Assembly: GCA_012934845.2 (NCBI GenBank)
Contig: WNNJ02000546.1
Span: 1 to 64,000 of the forward strand
Reading direction: 5' to 3'
DNA: 64,000 bases
Source of the DNA: Pomphorhynchus laevis
Taxonomy: Eukaryota > Acanthocephala > Palaeacanthocephala > Echinorhynchida > Pomphorhynchidae
Below the pieces are notes generated by a model. That model worked only from the letters and a program-made list of their open reading frames with translations. It was not told where the DNA came from and ran no database searches. The position numbers were made by a program, and so were the translations under genes. The first letter of the stretch is position 1. The number at the start of each line of letters is the position of its first letter. Below, one piece after another: positions 1-11,292 of the stretch.

Positions 1-569
1 ATAAATATTTATATTTATATTAATATTTGAATAAATATTCAAATTGAATTCTAATTTGAATTGTATTCAAACAATTCAAATTTTACTTTACAACAAATTG
101 AATTGAATTTGCTGCTAAATTGAATTTTAATATCAATTTAATTTATTCAATTTGAGTACAATTTAATACAATTCAAACACTTCTTGTTCTTATTGTTGTT
201 CTTTATTGTTAATTTAACTCATTGATTCATAAAAACTCTTTGTTTTGGTGCATTACGTTAACAAGTGTGAAACTAACTAAAATTTGATTTAAAATTATAA
301 AAGTTTAAAAATTTAATAGAAAATATTAATCACGTACGTATCTTACTAATACCTTCCGTTATGCAAAATATGAGAACCGGAAAAAGGCGGTATTTAAATT
401 AGCATTTACTTAAACACCGCCTGTTTCCGGTTCTTAAATTTAGCATAAAAAAATAAAAATTAAATATCTTCTAATATGATTATCCTCAGTCGAAAACCGA
501 ATAATCACGTACGTATCTTACTATATATTATTAAATGATAATTTGCAAATTTGAACTTTTTTCTTTAAG
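1..569. other. AT-rich intron DNA upstream of the CTNNBL1-like exon
   Basis: No coding signal is visible. The first 180 bases are AT-rich and full of degenerate AATTCAA-type words. The only structured part is the 154-bp insert between two 21-bp direct repeats (328-523), described separately. The stretch ends in a pyrimidine-rich tract and an AG at 568-569, read here as the splice acceptor of the next exon. Confidence 0.5.
328..523. repeat. 154-bp hairpin-bearing insert flanked by a 21-bp direct repeat
   Basis: An identical 21-bp word beginning AATCACGTACG occurs at 328-348 and 503-523. Between them (349-502) lies an imperfect hairpin of about 33-nt arms (roughly 358-447): GAACCGG and AAGGCGGT on one arm, ACCGCCT and CCGGTTC on the other. 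An A-rich stretch follows. A 21-bp duplication fits a target-site duplication made by a LINE machinery, so this may be a retroposed structured RNA. No internal RNA polymerase III promoter was recognised, and a plain duplication is possible. Confidence 0.45.
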
Positions 570-863
570 GAATTCGACAGCGATATTGAACCTGAACAAA
601 AGGAAATGATTATTCTTGTACAGCGACTCGAAAACGGCCTTCTTGGTTTACACTTGATTGATGCGAGCATTATCGAACTTTGTATTTTAAACTCGTCAAT
701 CTTTGACAGAGTTCTACGTCTATGCGCCGTAAGAGGAGTTAAAATTAAATCTATATGTCGAAATGTGAGAGAATATGCTGATAAATTTGAATGTGGAATT
801 AAGGGCAAGGAAAAAGAACGTTTAAGAAGTTTAGTGAACAAATTTGAACATGAAATAGAGTAA
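570..863 (+). CDS. CTNNBL1: CTNNBL1-like (beta-catenin-like protein 1), last exon
   Basis: This is a terminal exon of 97 codons plus TAA, opened by a pyrimidine-rich tract and AG at 568-569; the frame is open from the first exon base. It begins EFDSDIEPEQKE and continues with LENGLLGLHLIDASIIELC and the helical end IKSICRNVREYADKF, closing with KGKEKERLRSLVNKFE. This matches, motif by motif, the C-terminus of CTNNBL1 (acidic linker, LDAGLFVLQHICYIMAEIC, IKIVRHIIKEYAENIGDG, final LLENF). CTNNBL1 is an armadillo-like nuclear protein tied to the Prp19/CDC5L spliceosome complex. Upstream exons lie before this window. The in-frame ATG at 606 is internal and is not the start. Assigned from remembered family sequence, without alignment. 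Confidence 0.75.
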   Translation, partial: EFDSDIEPEQKEMIILVQRLENGLLGLHLIDASIIELCILNSSIFDRVLRLCAVRGVKIKSICRNVREYADKFECGIKGKEKERLRSLVNKFEHEIE

Positions 864-1910
864 ATATGGGTGCAAATAATAAGCATTTCATGTTTAAACA
901 AAAAGTAGCAAATGTAAGTTTTTGATCTATTGGTCTAATGGATTTTGACGGTGACAAAGTATTCAAATTTATGTTTTATTTATATAAATGGTTCATGTAT
1001 TTGTTAAGCAAATATACGAAATACTTGATATGAAGCGAAAAACGAAATCATTTGGATTATAATTCTATTATTGGACTTCGGACCCGATGTGGTAATATGC
1101 ATCAATGTGTTTTACCGATTCCGAATGTGACGGCTGAAAACTCAAAGCATTAAATAGTTTATATTTCAAATTTTACAAAACTCCGGAGTACATGAGAAAG
1201 TGCAATCTTCAATCATACCTTGAAAATTACAGATTTCAACGTCTAATGCAAATGCTATTCGCCATATTGATTACTATGGAAAGAAATAGAGATAAAGTTG
1301 AATTAACCAAATTTAGAATAAATGGCATGATCCATTATACATAAAATAACAAAATACATATAATGACATGATCCATTATATGTATTGAAGTATCCTTTTC
1401 TCGAATTTTGAGAAAGGGGTACTTTTTATTTCCAAAATAAAAATAAGCGTTGACCTTCCAACGCTTATTACTTAATTTGGCTAATACTTTATACTTTTTA
1501 AGATGTAAAAAATATATTATTAGAAATATTAATTTATATATTTAAATACATTAATATAATTAATAAATTGTATATTTTATATATTTAATTGGGGTTAAAG
1601 AGATAACATTCAGTATACAATTCAGGAAATGCAATTAATGTCATCCAATTGTTGATTCTTCGATTTATTTAAGATTACAATGTTTTTTAATTTTAATATT
1701 TTTACATTTAAAATTTTAATTAAGATTTTAATTAAAATTTTAAGCATCATTGTAATAATAATTAATAATTAAACTCAATTATGCCTAAATTATCTTTATT
1801 AATTGTTATTTAAATCGTTTAATTGTTCAAGCATAAATTTAGCACTTCAAGGTGTCGGTTGCAGGAACAATTAGTGGTTAATAACATGAAACTAAATAAA
1901 AACTGGTTAA
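864..1910. other. Intergenic AT-rich DNA
   Basis: This holds the presumed 3' UTR of the CTNNBL1-like gene and then AT-rich sequence. No ORF, RNA gene or clear repeat was recognised, apart from a short duplication of a CATGATCCATTATA word near 1326 and 1367. Confidence 0.4.
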
Positions 1911-3002
1911 TTAGATGTTACATTCATAAATTCGTAAACAATTTCAAAGTAAAATCCACAAGAGATGTCAATATTACCTCTATTTTTTCAATAATATAGT
2001 ATCCTTCAAATGACGAAGCGTTTCTCACATAATATTTGAGCCACGGCTGTGGTTCTGATAATTGGCTAACACTGGATCCTCCGATAACATGTTAAAACTG
2101 GCTCGGATTACAGGTAAAAACTGGCTCGGATTACAGGTAAAAACTGGCTCGGATAATTGATTAAAACTGGCTCGGATTACATGTGCAAACGGGCTCGGAT
2201 TACAGGTAAAAACTTGCTCGAATTACAGGTAAAAAATGGCTCGGATAATTGATTAAAACTGGCTCGGATTACAGGTGCAAACCGGCTCGGATTACAGGTG
2301 AAAACTGGCTCGGATTACAGGTAAAAACTGGCTCGGATTACAGGTAAAAACTGGCTCGGATAATTGATTAAAACTAGCTCGGATTACAGGTGCAAACTGG
2401 CTCGGATATCAGGTTAAAACTGGCTCGGATTACAGGTAAAAACTGGCTCGGATTACAGGTAAAAACTGGCTCGGATTACAGGTAAAAACTGGCTCGGATT
2501 ACAGGTAAAAACTGGCTCGGATAATTGATTAAAACTGGCTCGGATTACAGGTGCAAACTGGCTCGGATATCAGGTTAAAACTGGCTCGGATAATTTGTTA
2601 AAGCTGGCACGGATAGCAGGTTAAAACTAGCTCGGATAACTGGCTAAAACTGGCTCGGATAATTGGTCAAAACTGGCTTGGATAACTGGCTAAAACTGAC
2701 TCGGATAGTTGGTTACAACTGGCTCGGATAACTGGTTTTTATAACTATGTTAATTAATCATTAATCAATTTTTAATTAGTAAGCACTTACCGGCCGTTGC
2801 TTTTCGTTACTAATGTAGCTTTGTATAGGCTGATTTTGCCTATTGTCTGTTACTCAATGTTACGGTTATGGCTCGGATATTGTGAGATAAACGCTTCATG
2901 ATGTGAAGGATACTATATTATTGAAAACGTAGACGTACTATTGATATCTCATGTGGATTTCGCTTTGAAATTGTATACGAATTTATGGATGCAACATTTT
3001 AG
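1911..3002. mobile_element. Non-autonomous TIR element with an internal minisatellite
   Basis: About 140 bp at the left end (1911-2050) reads as the imperfect reverse complement of the right end (2862-3002). Both arms share ATAATATAGTATCCTTCA, an AAGCGTTT-TCTCACA block and a CATAAATTCGTA block next to the outer end. The interior is almost wholly a 22-23-bp tandem repeat. Long terminal inverted repeats without an ORF indicate a non-autonomous DNA transposon. The superfamily is unknown, and no clean target duplication was found. Confidence 0.65.
2085..2745. repeat. Minisatellite, 22-23-bp unit
   Basis: Roughly 28 tandem copies of a unit like AACTGGCTCGGATTACAGGT alternate with a variant in which TTACAGGTAAA is replaced by TAATTGATTA. 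The copies nearest the right end are the most diverged. The array fills the element defined by the flanking inverted repeats and looks amplified inside it. Confidence 0.85.
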
Positions 3003-3169
3003 GCACTATCATTTTCGGTATCAACAAGTGAACTATTATTTTATTAAAGAAAACAAAATATAATTTTGACTGCAAAATAACATCGAATCTTTATATTTTC
3101 CCAAAATGTGTGAATATATACTTTATAGTAATTGCTATATAAGTTATAGCTGTATAGTAAAGAATAAGC

Positions 3170-4690
3170 TTAGATTTCAAAGTAAAGTAGATTTGCCTTA
3201 ACACAAATGTAATTGTGCTGGTTAGTTGATTGGGGTTTTAATCTAGATGTGAACTTTAAATCTTCAGATATTAGGATATATGAATTGTTAGTACATAAAG
3301 CCTCTATTTTCACTACTCTGAATGGGTTTTGAAAGTTTTTACCCCTCTGAATGGCTGCGCTGATCCTCTGTAGCAGAAATCTCCCCGAGCGTAGGTCGCT
3401 GGTTGCTTGCTGGATTTTCTTTTCGAGTGATTTCAAGAATACTTCGGCGTTTTTTCCAAGTGCGCCCAGGGATTCAACAGCTATAGGTACAAAAACCGTG
3501 AACGCGGGATTCAGGTCGCTGTACTTTGTGCGCTTTCTTCGCTCGGCGTCCGATGCCAAGGTGCCTGCACCTAGTAATGAACGGGTCAAATAGGAGATGC
3601 TAGTGCATTCACACATGTGCAATCCCATGCGAGAAGCCTCCCACGTTCCCAGGGCACAAGTGTAGCGCCGTCTGGCCGTTTACCATCTGTACGCAGCATT
3701 CCGGTTGGCTCCAGTGTACTCGGGTAACCTGCATAATTAAAGTGACGCTTTGATTATGGAATTCATCTGTGCGTGCCGAAAATATCGTCAGGTCAACTTA
3801 TGGCAGTTCAATCCGTGCCGTCCAAAAGAATCCACCTCTGTTCCGCAGTGACATGTATGCGCTGCACTTATACGAAGTCCCAAACGTAGGCCAACTGCAA
3901 TTCTCACGGTTTCGTCGTTCATGCTTGTACCTGTAGAGGCGCATAGGACGGCCTCTAGAAATGCACCCGCGTGCAGACGTGCAATTTCTGATGGTTCAGA
4001 TGCTGAATCCAATAGCCGTTGTCTTATCTGTTGGTAAATAGGCCTACTCCAAGAACTCTGTCTCTGTGCATTCTTCGGTGACTTATTGGCGATAAGCGAG
4101 GACCACATTAATTTAACGTCAGCGAAGTCGAGGTCACTACTAACTGGGATTGGACTACCCGACAACAAACGCTCCACTAACCCCTGCATTTTTGACACTG
4201 AGGACAGATAAGCTGGTAAAGCTATATTGGCGTCAGATGTCATCCCAAGATCCTCGAAAACAACCGGGAGGGTAGTCTCACACCAAGCTCTATCGTCGAG
4301 ATGGATGTTAAGTATTGCCTCGAGGGATGATCGCAAACTGTTGTTGTAATCGTTAATCGATGTTCGCTTTAAAGGCTGATGTGGAACGAAGGAGATATCC
4401 GAATTTGGGAAGTCATTTCGTCTAGTTCGGTTGTAGCGTCGGCGATGGCTGCATCGATGCTCGTATCGTCTCCGATCATTGAACCAAAAAGCTTCACTAA
4501 GCCAGGTTCAACCGTCTTGACACCCGGCAACAGATGCGCGATCGCATTCGAGAAGGTGGAACTGTGTGATACGACTTCACATTTAGACGGATTAAGTTCG
4601 AGGCCTATTTCCTTTCCTAGATTGAGAATTTTGATAATATCGTTGTAGACTGTTTCGTAATCTCCTGACACAGTAGCGTCATCCATATAC
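3170..4690 (-). mobile_element. RT-nuclease retroelement fragment (non-LTR-like, clade uncertain)
   Basis: Read on the minus strand from 4690 down, three pieces of one polyprotein follow each other. At 4686-4369 is an RT end with the YxDD-type MDDATVSGD and LELNPSKCEV. At 4336-3788 a helical region ends in a zinc knuckle, CHCGTEVDSFGRHGLNC. At 3780-3170 are RTDGKRPDG...PWERGR...WDCT and then FVPIAVESLGALG...FLLQRISAAIQRG. The RPDG/WD pattern resembles a PD-(D/E)XK-like nuclease core. The same arrangement is known to me from invertebrate retroelement proteins, but I cannot fix the clade. The copy is 5'-truncated and broken. Confidence 0.7.
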
Positions 4691-4789
4691 CAAATGTTGG
4701 CCGAACTTGTTAGGTAGGTCCACCAAATAGTGCACCGTCAGTGAAAAAAGCAGGGGTCGAGTAGATCGCCATGTTGTACTCCCTCTTGA

Positions 4790-5560
4790 GGGAGTACATA
4801 TTAATTAATATCAATATAATATTAATATTAATTATAATTAATATTAATATTAATTAAGATTAATATTAATATTAATTATAAAATTAATAATTTATCTTAT
4901 ATTATATTAATAGCCTCATTCTTAACAAAACCAATATTAATGATAAAGAAGGTGTATATCTAGATATGAACATTAAATTAACATTAACTAAAACTACTAT
5001 TAATTTATATCGTAAAGATGACATATTTAAACATTTTAAATTAGGTTACTATAAAAATATCAAATTTTTACTATAAAATTATCACCCCCAAATTGTTACT
5101 ATAAAAATACCATCAAACAGAAAATAGTAAAATATATAACCTCTAATCTTTATTCTGATGCATCGTATATAAATATTGACTTTTATTTTTAATTTTAATT
5201 TTTAATTTTTACTTTAATATAGATTATATAAAATCTTATGTAATTATTTATTATGCATCACTAATAACCTATTCGTAATATGTAAATATATTGGTTTTCT
5301 TCAAAATCATTTAAATAATTTAATAGATACATATTTTAAACTAGGTTACTATAAAAATAACCATTAAGCAGAAAATAGTAAAATATATAAATCAACACAA
5401 TAATATAAAGAATAAATTTAAACTCTCAAGTGGCAAATTTTTATGGATGGATAATAAATAATATACTTTGTATTATAATAAGATATATTGATATATAATA
5501 GATCTATAATATATTGAAATATATTATATTTCATCATAGGAAATGCATCATTAGCATGCA
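4790..5560. repeat. AT-rich DNA with the outer part of the M1 repeat
   Basis: The first 120 bp are simple TTAATATTAA-type sequence. From about 5280 the sequence matches, in inverted orientation, 42570-42760 and 42930-43090 (shared AAACTAGGTTACTATAAAAAT and GGCAAATTTTTATGGATGG blocks). This is the outer flank of the dispersed M1 family. No gene was seen. Confidence 0.55.
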
Positions 5561-5720
5561 TTTGGCCCCGCTGCTAAGTTGGGTCGAGGAATTGTGCCGA
5601 AAGATGATAGCATAGCAGTTCCTCCTGGTGACCTATAATCCTTATTCTTATACATCATCTGTTATTTCATAAAAATTGACCTCTATTTTAAATTATAATT
5701 GACTTTTATTTTCAATTTTA
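5560..5720. repeat. M1 family core, partial copy
   Basis: It carries the M1 hallmark: a GC-richer hairpin in AT-rich DNA, with GGCCCCGCTGCTA, GTTGGGTCGAGGAAT and then ATAGCAGTTCCTCCTGGTGA. The two CTGCTATG/CATAGCAG halves are inverted. The rest of the element is degenerate. Confidence 0.6.
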
Positions 5721-6249
5721 TTACATACCAAATTATATACAATATGATATATTATAAATTATGATATATTATATACAATTATATATATATATAAATTTTA
5801 ATTGGCATTATTTTTAATTTATAAAAATAAATTAAATTCTGATTCCATACTCAACATATAACCTCTATAAAACTTGAACACAACGAAAACGAGTATACAG
5901 CGAGCTATGACTACAACGTTTATCATGATGTAACCTTAAGAAATGAAAAAACCAGGAATTCATGTATCTAACAAAGCCACACTCGTATTTCTTTGAGGTT
6001 TCAGGGTTTCATAATAGACAATGGGTGTGGAAAAACTAAAGAGAGGAAAAATGCTGTTTCAATTATATCATTTTGAATATGTTCTATAATATTCTAGATG
6101 ACTACTGACATCGTATTTGATTTCAGCCTGTTTGTTTCCACTATTCAATTTTATTACTACAAATGCTTTGTTATTGAAATTTGAATAAGCTTTTTGATTA
6201 CGAATTTTCAGAATTGATATCTTAAACTTACCTGTTATTAGTTCATATT

Positions 6250-7210
6250 ATAAAATATGATATTAGTTCCAAGTTATTTTTAAAGCTCATGATCATTAGA
6301 TCTGTTTTTATTATAGTTCATTAATATTTAAGAATGTCTAATACCTGATGGAATGCAATGATTTAAATTCATAACTTTAAATATTATTTAATTTTACGCG
6401 AAATGGAACATCATCTGATAACGATCTCATTTTATGTTCATTATACTGTGAAGGCATCGATCCAGTTATAAATTAATCTTGCAATTAAACTAACAATTTG
6501 AAAATTAACAATGCGAGTCTTAGATAATGCATTGTGGGATACATGATATTATAATTCTAATAAATCAGAATACCTAACTGAGTAAATTGAAACATTTTAG
6601 AAAATATTGAAGGGTAATCAAAATTTATACTGGTATAAATCAGATCAGCTAAGTCTACGTTATTTGGCCCTGCTGCTATGTTGCCTCGAGGAATAGAGGC
6701 TGATACCTGATAACATAGCAGTTCCTCTTGGTTTAATGTAATTCTTATTCTGATACATCGTATGCTATTTATTAGTTAATTCATAAAAAGGATTTTTATA
6801 TTAAATTTCAATTAAATATTTTTATTTAATATAAATTATATAAAATCTTATATTACAATTATTTAATATTTATAATTATTTATTGTTTATTATTTAATTT
6901 AAATAAAATTTATAAAATATATTTAAATAAAGTTATTTATAAAATAAATCAGATCAGCTAACCAATTATGCGTATTTTACAGTATTTATTAATTAAAAAT
7001 AATGATAAATAAAAAATAAATAATTAAATAATAAATAATTGATATATAAGATTTTATATAATTTATATCAAGTTAAAATTTTAAATTAAAATTTAGAATA
7101 AAAGTCAATTTTTATTAATTGACTAATAAATAACAGACATTGTATCAGAATAAGAATTAGAGGTCATCAGAAGGAACTGCTATGCTATCAGGTTTCGGCC
7201 CTTAACTCTT
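6250..7210. repeat. M1 family, long copy A
   Basis: About 960 bp that recurs, inverted and closely similar, at 25770-26747. It has two GC-rich CTGCTATG...CATAGCAG hairpins (6660-6730 and 7140-7210) in opposite orientation, one at each side of an AT-rich centre. There is no coding capacity. Several shorter relatives occur in the window, so it is mobile or was mobile. The superfamily is unknown. Confidence 0.7.
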
Positions 7211-7424
7211 ATACCCAACATAGTAAATTGAAGCATTTTAGAAAATATTGAAGGGTAATCGAAATTTATACTTGTATAAATCAGATCAGCTAAGTCTACG
7301 TTATTTGGCCCTGCTGCTATGACCTCCTGGTTTAATGTAATTCTTATTCTGATACATCGTATGTTATTTATTAGTTAATTCATAAAAATGATTTTTATCT
7401 TAAATTACTTATATAACAATTATT

Positions 7425-9710
7425 GGGTCTTCTCAGTTTGGTTTCTCCCAAGCAAATAAAAAATCTTTTGGCTTATTTTAAGCAGTATAAATATGCGTAT
7501 CGACTATGTCAATTTTATTTTGTAGAAACCAAGTTGAGTATTAAAAAAACATATTTTAATTTTTTTTGAAAATAAAAATAAAAATTAAATTAAATCTCAA
7601 ATATTAGAGCGTTGTGGTTAAAAAAATCACATAAAATACTTATTATACATCTTGACATAACTGGTAAGTTTGAGCTTTAAATAATGCATATTCACAGAAA
7701 AATTTGTTTTTTTTTTAATTTTTGTCAAAAAAGTAAATTAAAATTAAAAAATTTCAAAATTTTTAAGCACAAATACAAACTTTTGTATTGCTATTATAAA
7801 CTAATTTTTATGCTATATAACATACTATAATTTGATCAGCCATGCTCTTAAATATTTGACGATATTCAATTTTACATTTTTTTAAAAATATTTGGAAGTA
7901 TTGCTTAAAAAAATAATTTTTAAATTTCATAACCAATATCAGAGTATATTGCTTAAAATATTTACATAAAATATATCTGATACATCTCGATACTTTAGTT
8001 GTGTTTGGGTATGAATAATGCATCTTCATTAGAAAATAATTGAAATTGTTTTATCATATTTTGCTATTTGCCTCTCCCCCCATTCGTTAACAAAATAATG
8101 ATTCCAAATGATAAATATGTTATTCTTTAAAATAATTACATTACAGCAAAATCTCTAATGAGAGTGAATAATTTGTCAAATAAATTTTGTCCGCGATTCC
8201 TGTGTCGCCATAGAAATTCAACTAGATAGGAATCCAGCATTTGTCTGTGCTCCACATTCCAGCTTGTTCCGTCTTTTGAGCTGATTCCACGTGCTTTCCA
8301 CTGTCTGTGTGTGGTGGCCCTCTTCCGATACAAATTCCTCACTGTGATTAACCGTGTAATGCTGAAAATTGTATCCGTCCATTGAATCTAGCTGGACAAA
8401 GCAGTTAACCAGCATCAAATTTTGAAAAGACGAGTTGGTCCTAAGCCAAGAAACGGCTGTAGATTTTCGAAACTATTTTCGAGAACTGTGCGCTTTTGAC
8501 GTTTTGCGCAACCCTTCATTTATTGGCGGCGATGGACTCACAGTTGAAGTCGACGAGACCATGTATAGCCGTCGCAAATACAACCGCGGGAAGGTGTACC
8601 CACAACAATGGGTGTTCGGGGGTATTTGCCGCGAAACTAAGGAGGTATTTCTCGTTGCTGTGGATAATCGTACAGCTGAAACATTAAAAGCGTGTATTAA
8701 GGCGTTCATACAACCTGGCAGCATTATTCTGTCAGATATGTGGAAGGGTTACAGCGGGCTAGATTCAATGGACGGATACAATTTTCAGCATTACACGGTT
8801 AATCACAGTGAGGAATTTGTATCAGAAGAGGGCCACCACACACAGACAGTGGAAAGCACGTGGAATCAGCTCAAAAGACGGAACAAGCTGGAATGTGGAG
8901 CACAGACAAATGCTGGATTCCTATCTAGTTAAATTTCTATGGCGAAACAGGAATCGCGGACAAAATTTATTTGAAAAATTATTCACTCTCATTCGAGATT
9001 TTGCTGTAATGTAATTATTTTAAAGAATAACATATTTATCATTTGGAATCATTATTTTGTTAACGAATGGGGGGAGAGGCAAATAGCAAAATATGATAAA
9101 ACAATTTCAATTATTTTCTAATGAAGATGCATTATTCATACCCAAACACAACTAAAGTATCGAGATGTATCAGATATATTTTATGTAAATATTTTAAGCA
9201 ATATACTCTGATATTGGTTATGAAATTTAAAAATTATTTTTTTAAGCAATACTTCCAAATATTTTTTAAAAAATGTAAAATTGAATATCGTCAAATATTT
9301 AAGAGCATGGCTGATCAAATTATAGTATGTTATATAGCATAAAAATTAGTTTATAATAGCAATACAAAAGTTTGTATTTGTGCTTAAAAATTTTGAAATT
9401 TTTTAATTTTAATTTACTTTTTTGACAAAAAAAAATTTCTGTGAATGTGCATTATTTAAAGCTCAAACTTACCAGTTATGTCAAGATGTATAATAAGTAT
9501 TTTATGTGATTTTTTTAACCACAACGCTCTAATATTTGAGATTTAATTTAATTTTTATTTTTATTTTCAAAAAAAATTAAAATATGTTTTTTTAATACTC
9601 AACTTGGTTTCTACAAAATAAAATTGACATAGTCGATACGCATATTTATACTGCTTAAAATAAGCCAAAAGATTTTTTATTTGCTTGGGAGATCCAAACT
9701 GAGAAGACCC
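7425..9710. mobile_element. Merlin DNA transposon, palindromic foldback form
   Basis: The ends are GGGTCTTCTCAGTTTGG and its complement, flanked by the 8-bp direct repeat CAATTATT (7417-7424 and 9711-9718). Merlin elements make 8-9-bp target duplications. The left 968 bp (7425-8392) are a near-perfect inverted copy of the right 953 bp (8758-9710), and only about 365 bp in the centre are single-copy. Each arm includes the transposase C-terminus, so the copy looks like a 3' half duplicated in inverse orientation in place of the 5' half. The arms differ by small indels in A/T runs and few substitutions, which suggests a recent origin. Confidence 0.85.
8426..8932 (+). pseudogene. Merlin-family DDE transposase, truncated and frameshifted
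   Basis: This ISXO2/IS1016-like DDE transposase has VEVDETMYSRR (first D), ILSDMWKGY (second D) and HHTQTVESTWN (the E). The N-terminal part expected in Merlin transposases is missing: an in-frame stop lies a few codons before LVLSQETAVDF, next to the junction with the inverted arm. After LKRRNKLE the frame is lost. The expected C-terminus (NVEHRQMLDSYLV, then FLWRNRNRG) continues in another frame to about 9014, so one small indel near 8880-8890 broke it. The inverted copy of the C-terminus at 8136-8418 (-) carries the same break, so the indel came before the palindrome. The protein cannot be active as it stands. Confidence 0.85.
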
Positions 9711-9790
9711 CAATTATTTAATATTTATAATTATTTATTGTTTATTATTTAATAAATTTATATATAAAATAAATAAATAAAGAATAAAAT

Positions 9791-10700
9791 AATTTGTATG
9801 ATTTGACTAAATCATAATTCACTAAATCATAATCATATTTCACTCTTTCTAATTATCGCTTTATACATAGTTTGGACGTTGAACTTATTTTAAATTTATA
9901 ACGTATTCTAACGATCTATTGGAAACCTACCCTATGTGTGGGATCGGCTACCCGGATCACTGTTTTTCATACTGTCACTTGCAATGAAAGTTTTTAATTG
10001 TACTTGATTGCATCAGTGAGCTGAATTTTTCTGGTTGTAGCTCGATATTATCCTCACAGGTATTGATCCTATTTTTGATGCAGCAGGATGCTACCAATCA
10101 GCCTGGGTGGGTATCATCAGCTGCAGACACTGACCTACATTTCACGTTATTATCTGCTTACTCCGTACACTGGTGCTGATCGGATTCGAATTCAGGACGT
10201 TTGTATTGTGATTCAACGTTACATCCATCGAGCTGGCTGCTCCAGCGGTGTAGATATACATTTCTATATAATGTAGATATATATTTCTATATAGACTATA
10301 TCGCCTTTCTCATCGAGCAGTGAGGCTTTAGAACAAAGTTCCAGAGAATATCGTCAACATATCAAATAGAGTGCACTTCAAGAAAACGCTAATTACATGG
10401 CTTTGCACAGATTCTAATTTCAATAAGTCTTGTATGTATTATACAGACATATAGTATTATATATAATACTATAATATTATTTTTTATATTTTTATTGGTT
10501 GTTATATTAAATATCTATTTTTATTAATATCGTAGACTCATTTTTAATAATTTAATTAGCTTACAGTTAAGTCTTTCAAAATGAATATAAATTATCAATC
10601 AGTCAAATATATTTCAACTTACAGCATAATTTGAAGAAAATGTAACAATATTATCTTCAGATTTAATAATATCATTGGAAGGCTAAATTTTTTAATTAAA
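9791..10700. other. Intergenic DNA before MRPS24
   Basis: This is moderately AT-rich unique sequence. Near 10325-10420 a short frame (KVPENIVNIS, then HFKKTLITW) looks like the extreme C-terminus of a LINE RT protein, but it is too short to call. No promoter element is recognisable. Confidence 0.35.
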
Positions 10701-10788
10701 TTAAGGCAGTAAAGTGTTGATGTCAGATTATCATTTTGTTTTAATATTTAAAGATAAATCAAAAGAGTGTGTATGTCATGATTTGCAT

Positions 10789-11292
10789 ATGACAAATATG
10801 TTACTGCAACTTCAAAGACAAGTGCTTAGCCGAGTTCCTGTAAGAGCGTTTTACAATGTATATCTGTCAAACCAACTTGTCCGTAATCGCCGTGCGGCTG
10901 TCTTCCGCAAAAGCCAAAAAGGAGATTTCCCACTAACATATGAGCAAAAACAATATCCAGAAAACATTGGTTATACCAAATATTGGAATTCGCAAAATAC
11001 GTCAAATGTCTACGAGGGTAAAGATAAATACGACTGCATTGTAAACGATGCCCTGATTCGAAAGATCGTGCATGCTACATGGCCCAATTTGTTGATGTCG
11101 GAACTTATTATAAAACGAAGGTTCAATACAATCACCTTAAGTGCACTGGTACTGCGACAGTTAAGTCAACGGAAAATGTACTTTTTGGTTGGATACACAG
11201 AAACTATGCTGTCGTATCTGTTAAAGTGTCCTGTAAAATTTCACATACAAACCGTTGACGAGAGGAAAGATGTTGTTTTTAGATATTGGTAA
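10789..11292 (+). CDS. MRPS24: Mitochondrial ribosomal protein S24 (uS3m)
   Basis: A small-subunit mitoribosome protein (uS3m). The open frame runs from 10714, but the start taken here, MTNMLLQL at 10789, gives 167 aa, the same length I recall for human MRPS24, and begins with a basic, amphipathic leader (LQRQVLSRVPVRAF) suited to mitochondrial import. Family landmarks follow in order: NRRAAVFRKSQKGDFPLTYE, IVHATWPNLLMSELIIKRR, LSALVLRQLSQRKMYFLVGY, TETMLSYLLKCPVKFHIQTV. The match runs to the C-terminus (VVFRYW), so the gene looks whole. The coding region is a single exon here; a 5' non-coding exon cannot be excluded. A second possible start lies at 10798. Neighbouring DNA is all repeat-derived. 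Confidence 0.87.
   Translation: MTNMLLQLQRQVLSRVPVRAFYNVYLSNQLVRNRRAAVFRKSQKGDFPLTYEQKQYPENIGYTKYWNSQNTSNVYEGKDKYDCIVNDALIRKIVHATWPNLLMSELIIKRRFNTITLSALVLRQLSQRKMYFLVGYTETMLSYLLKCPVKFHIQTVDERKDVVFRYW

Larger units (their letters stand above)
7225..9790. repeat. M1 copy split by Merlin
   Basis: The M1 sequence 7225-7416 (ending ATATAACAATTATT) resumes after the Merlin element at 9719 (TAATATTTATAATT). The intact counterpart at 6860-6900 shows the same two halves joined. This fixes the Merlin insertion point and shows it is younger than this M1 copy. Confidence 0.75.

Noticed and set aside
7808-8029. Paired 73-codon frames at 7808-8029 (-) and 9121-9342 (+)
   Set aside because: Both lie in the Merlin inverted arms outside the transposase and have no protein-like features. 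Their identity simply reflects the palindrome.
10088-10276. 62-codon plus-strand frame
   Set aside because: No motif or family resemblance; it lies in unassigned intergenic DNA.
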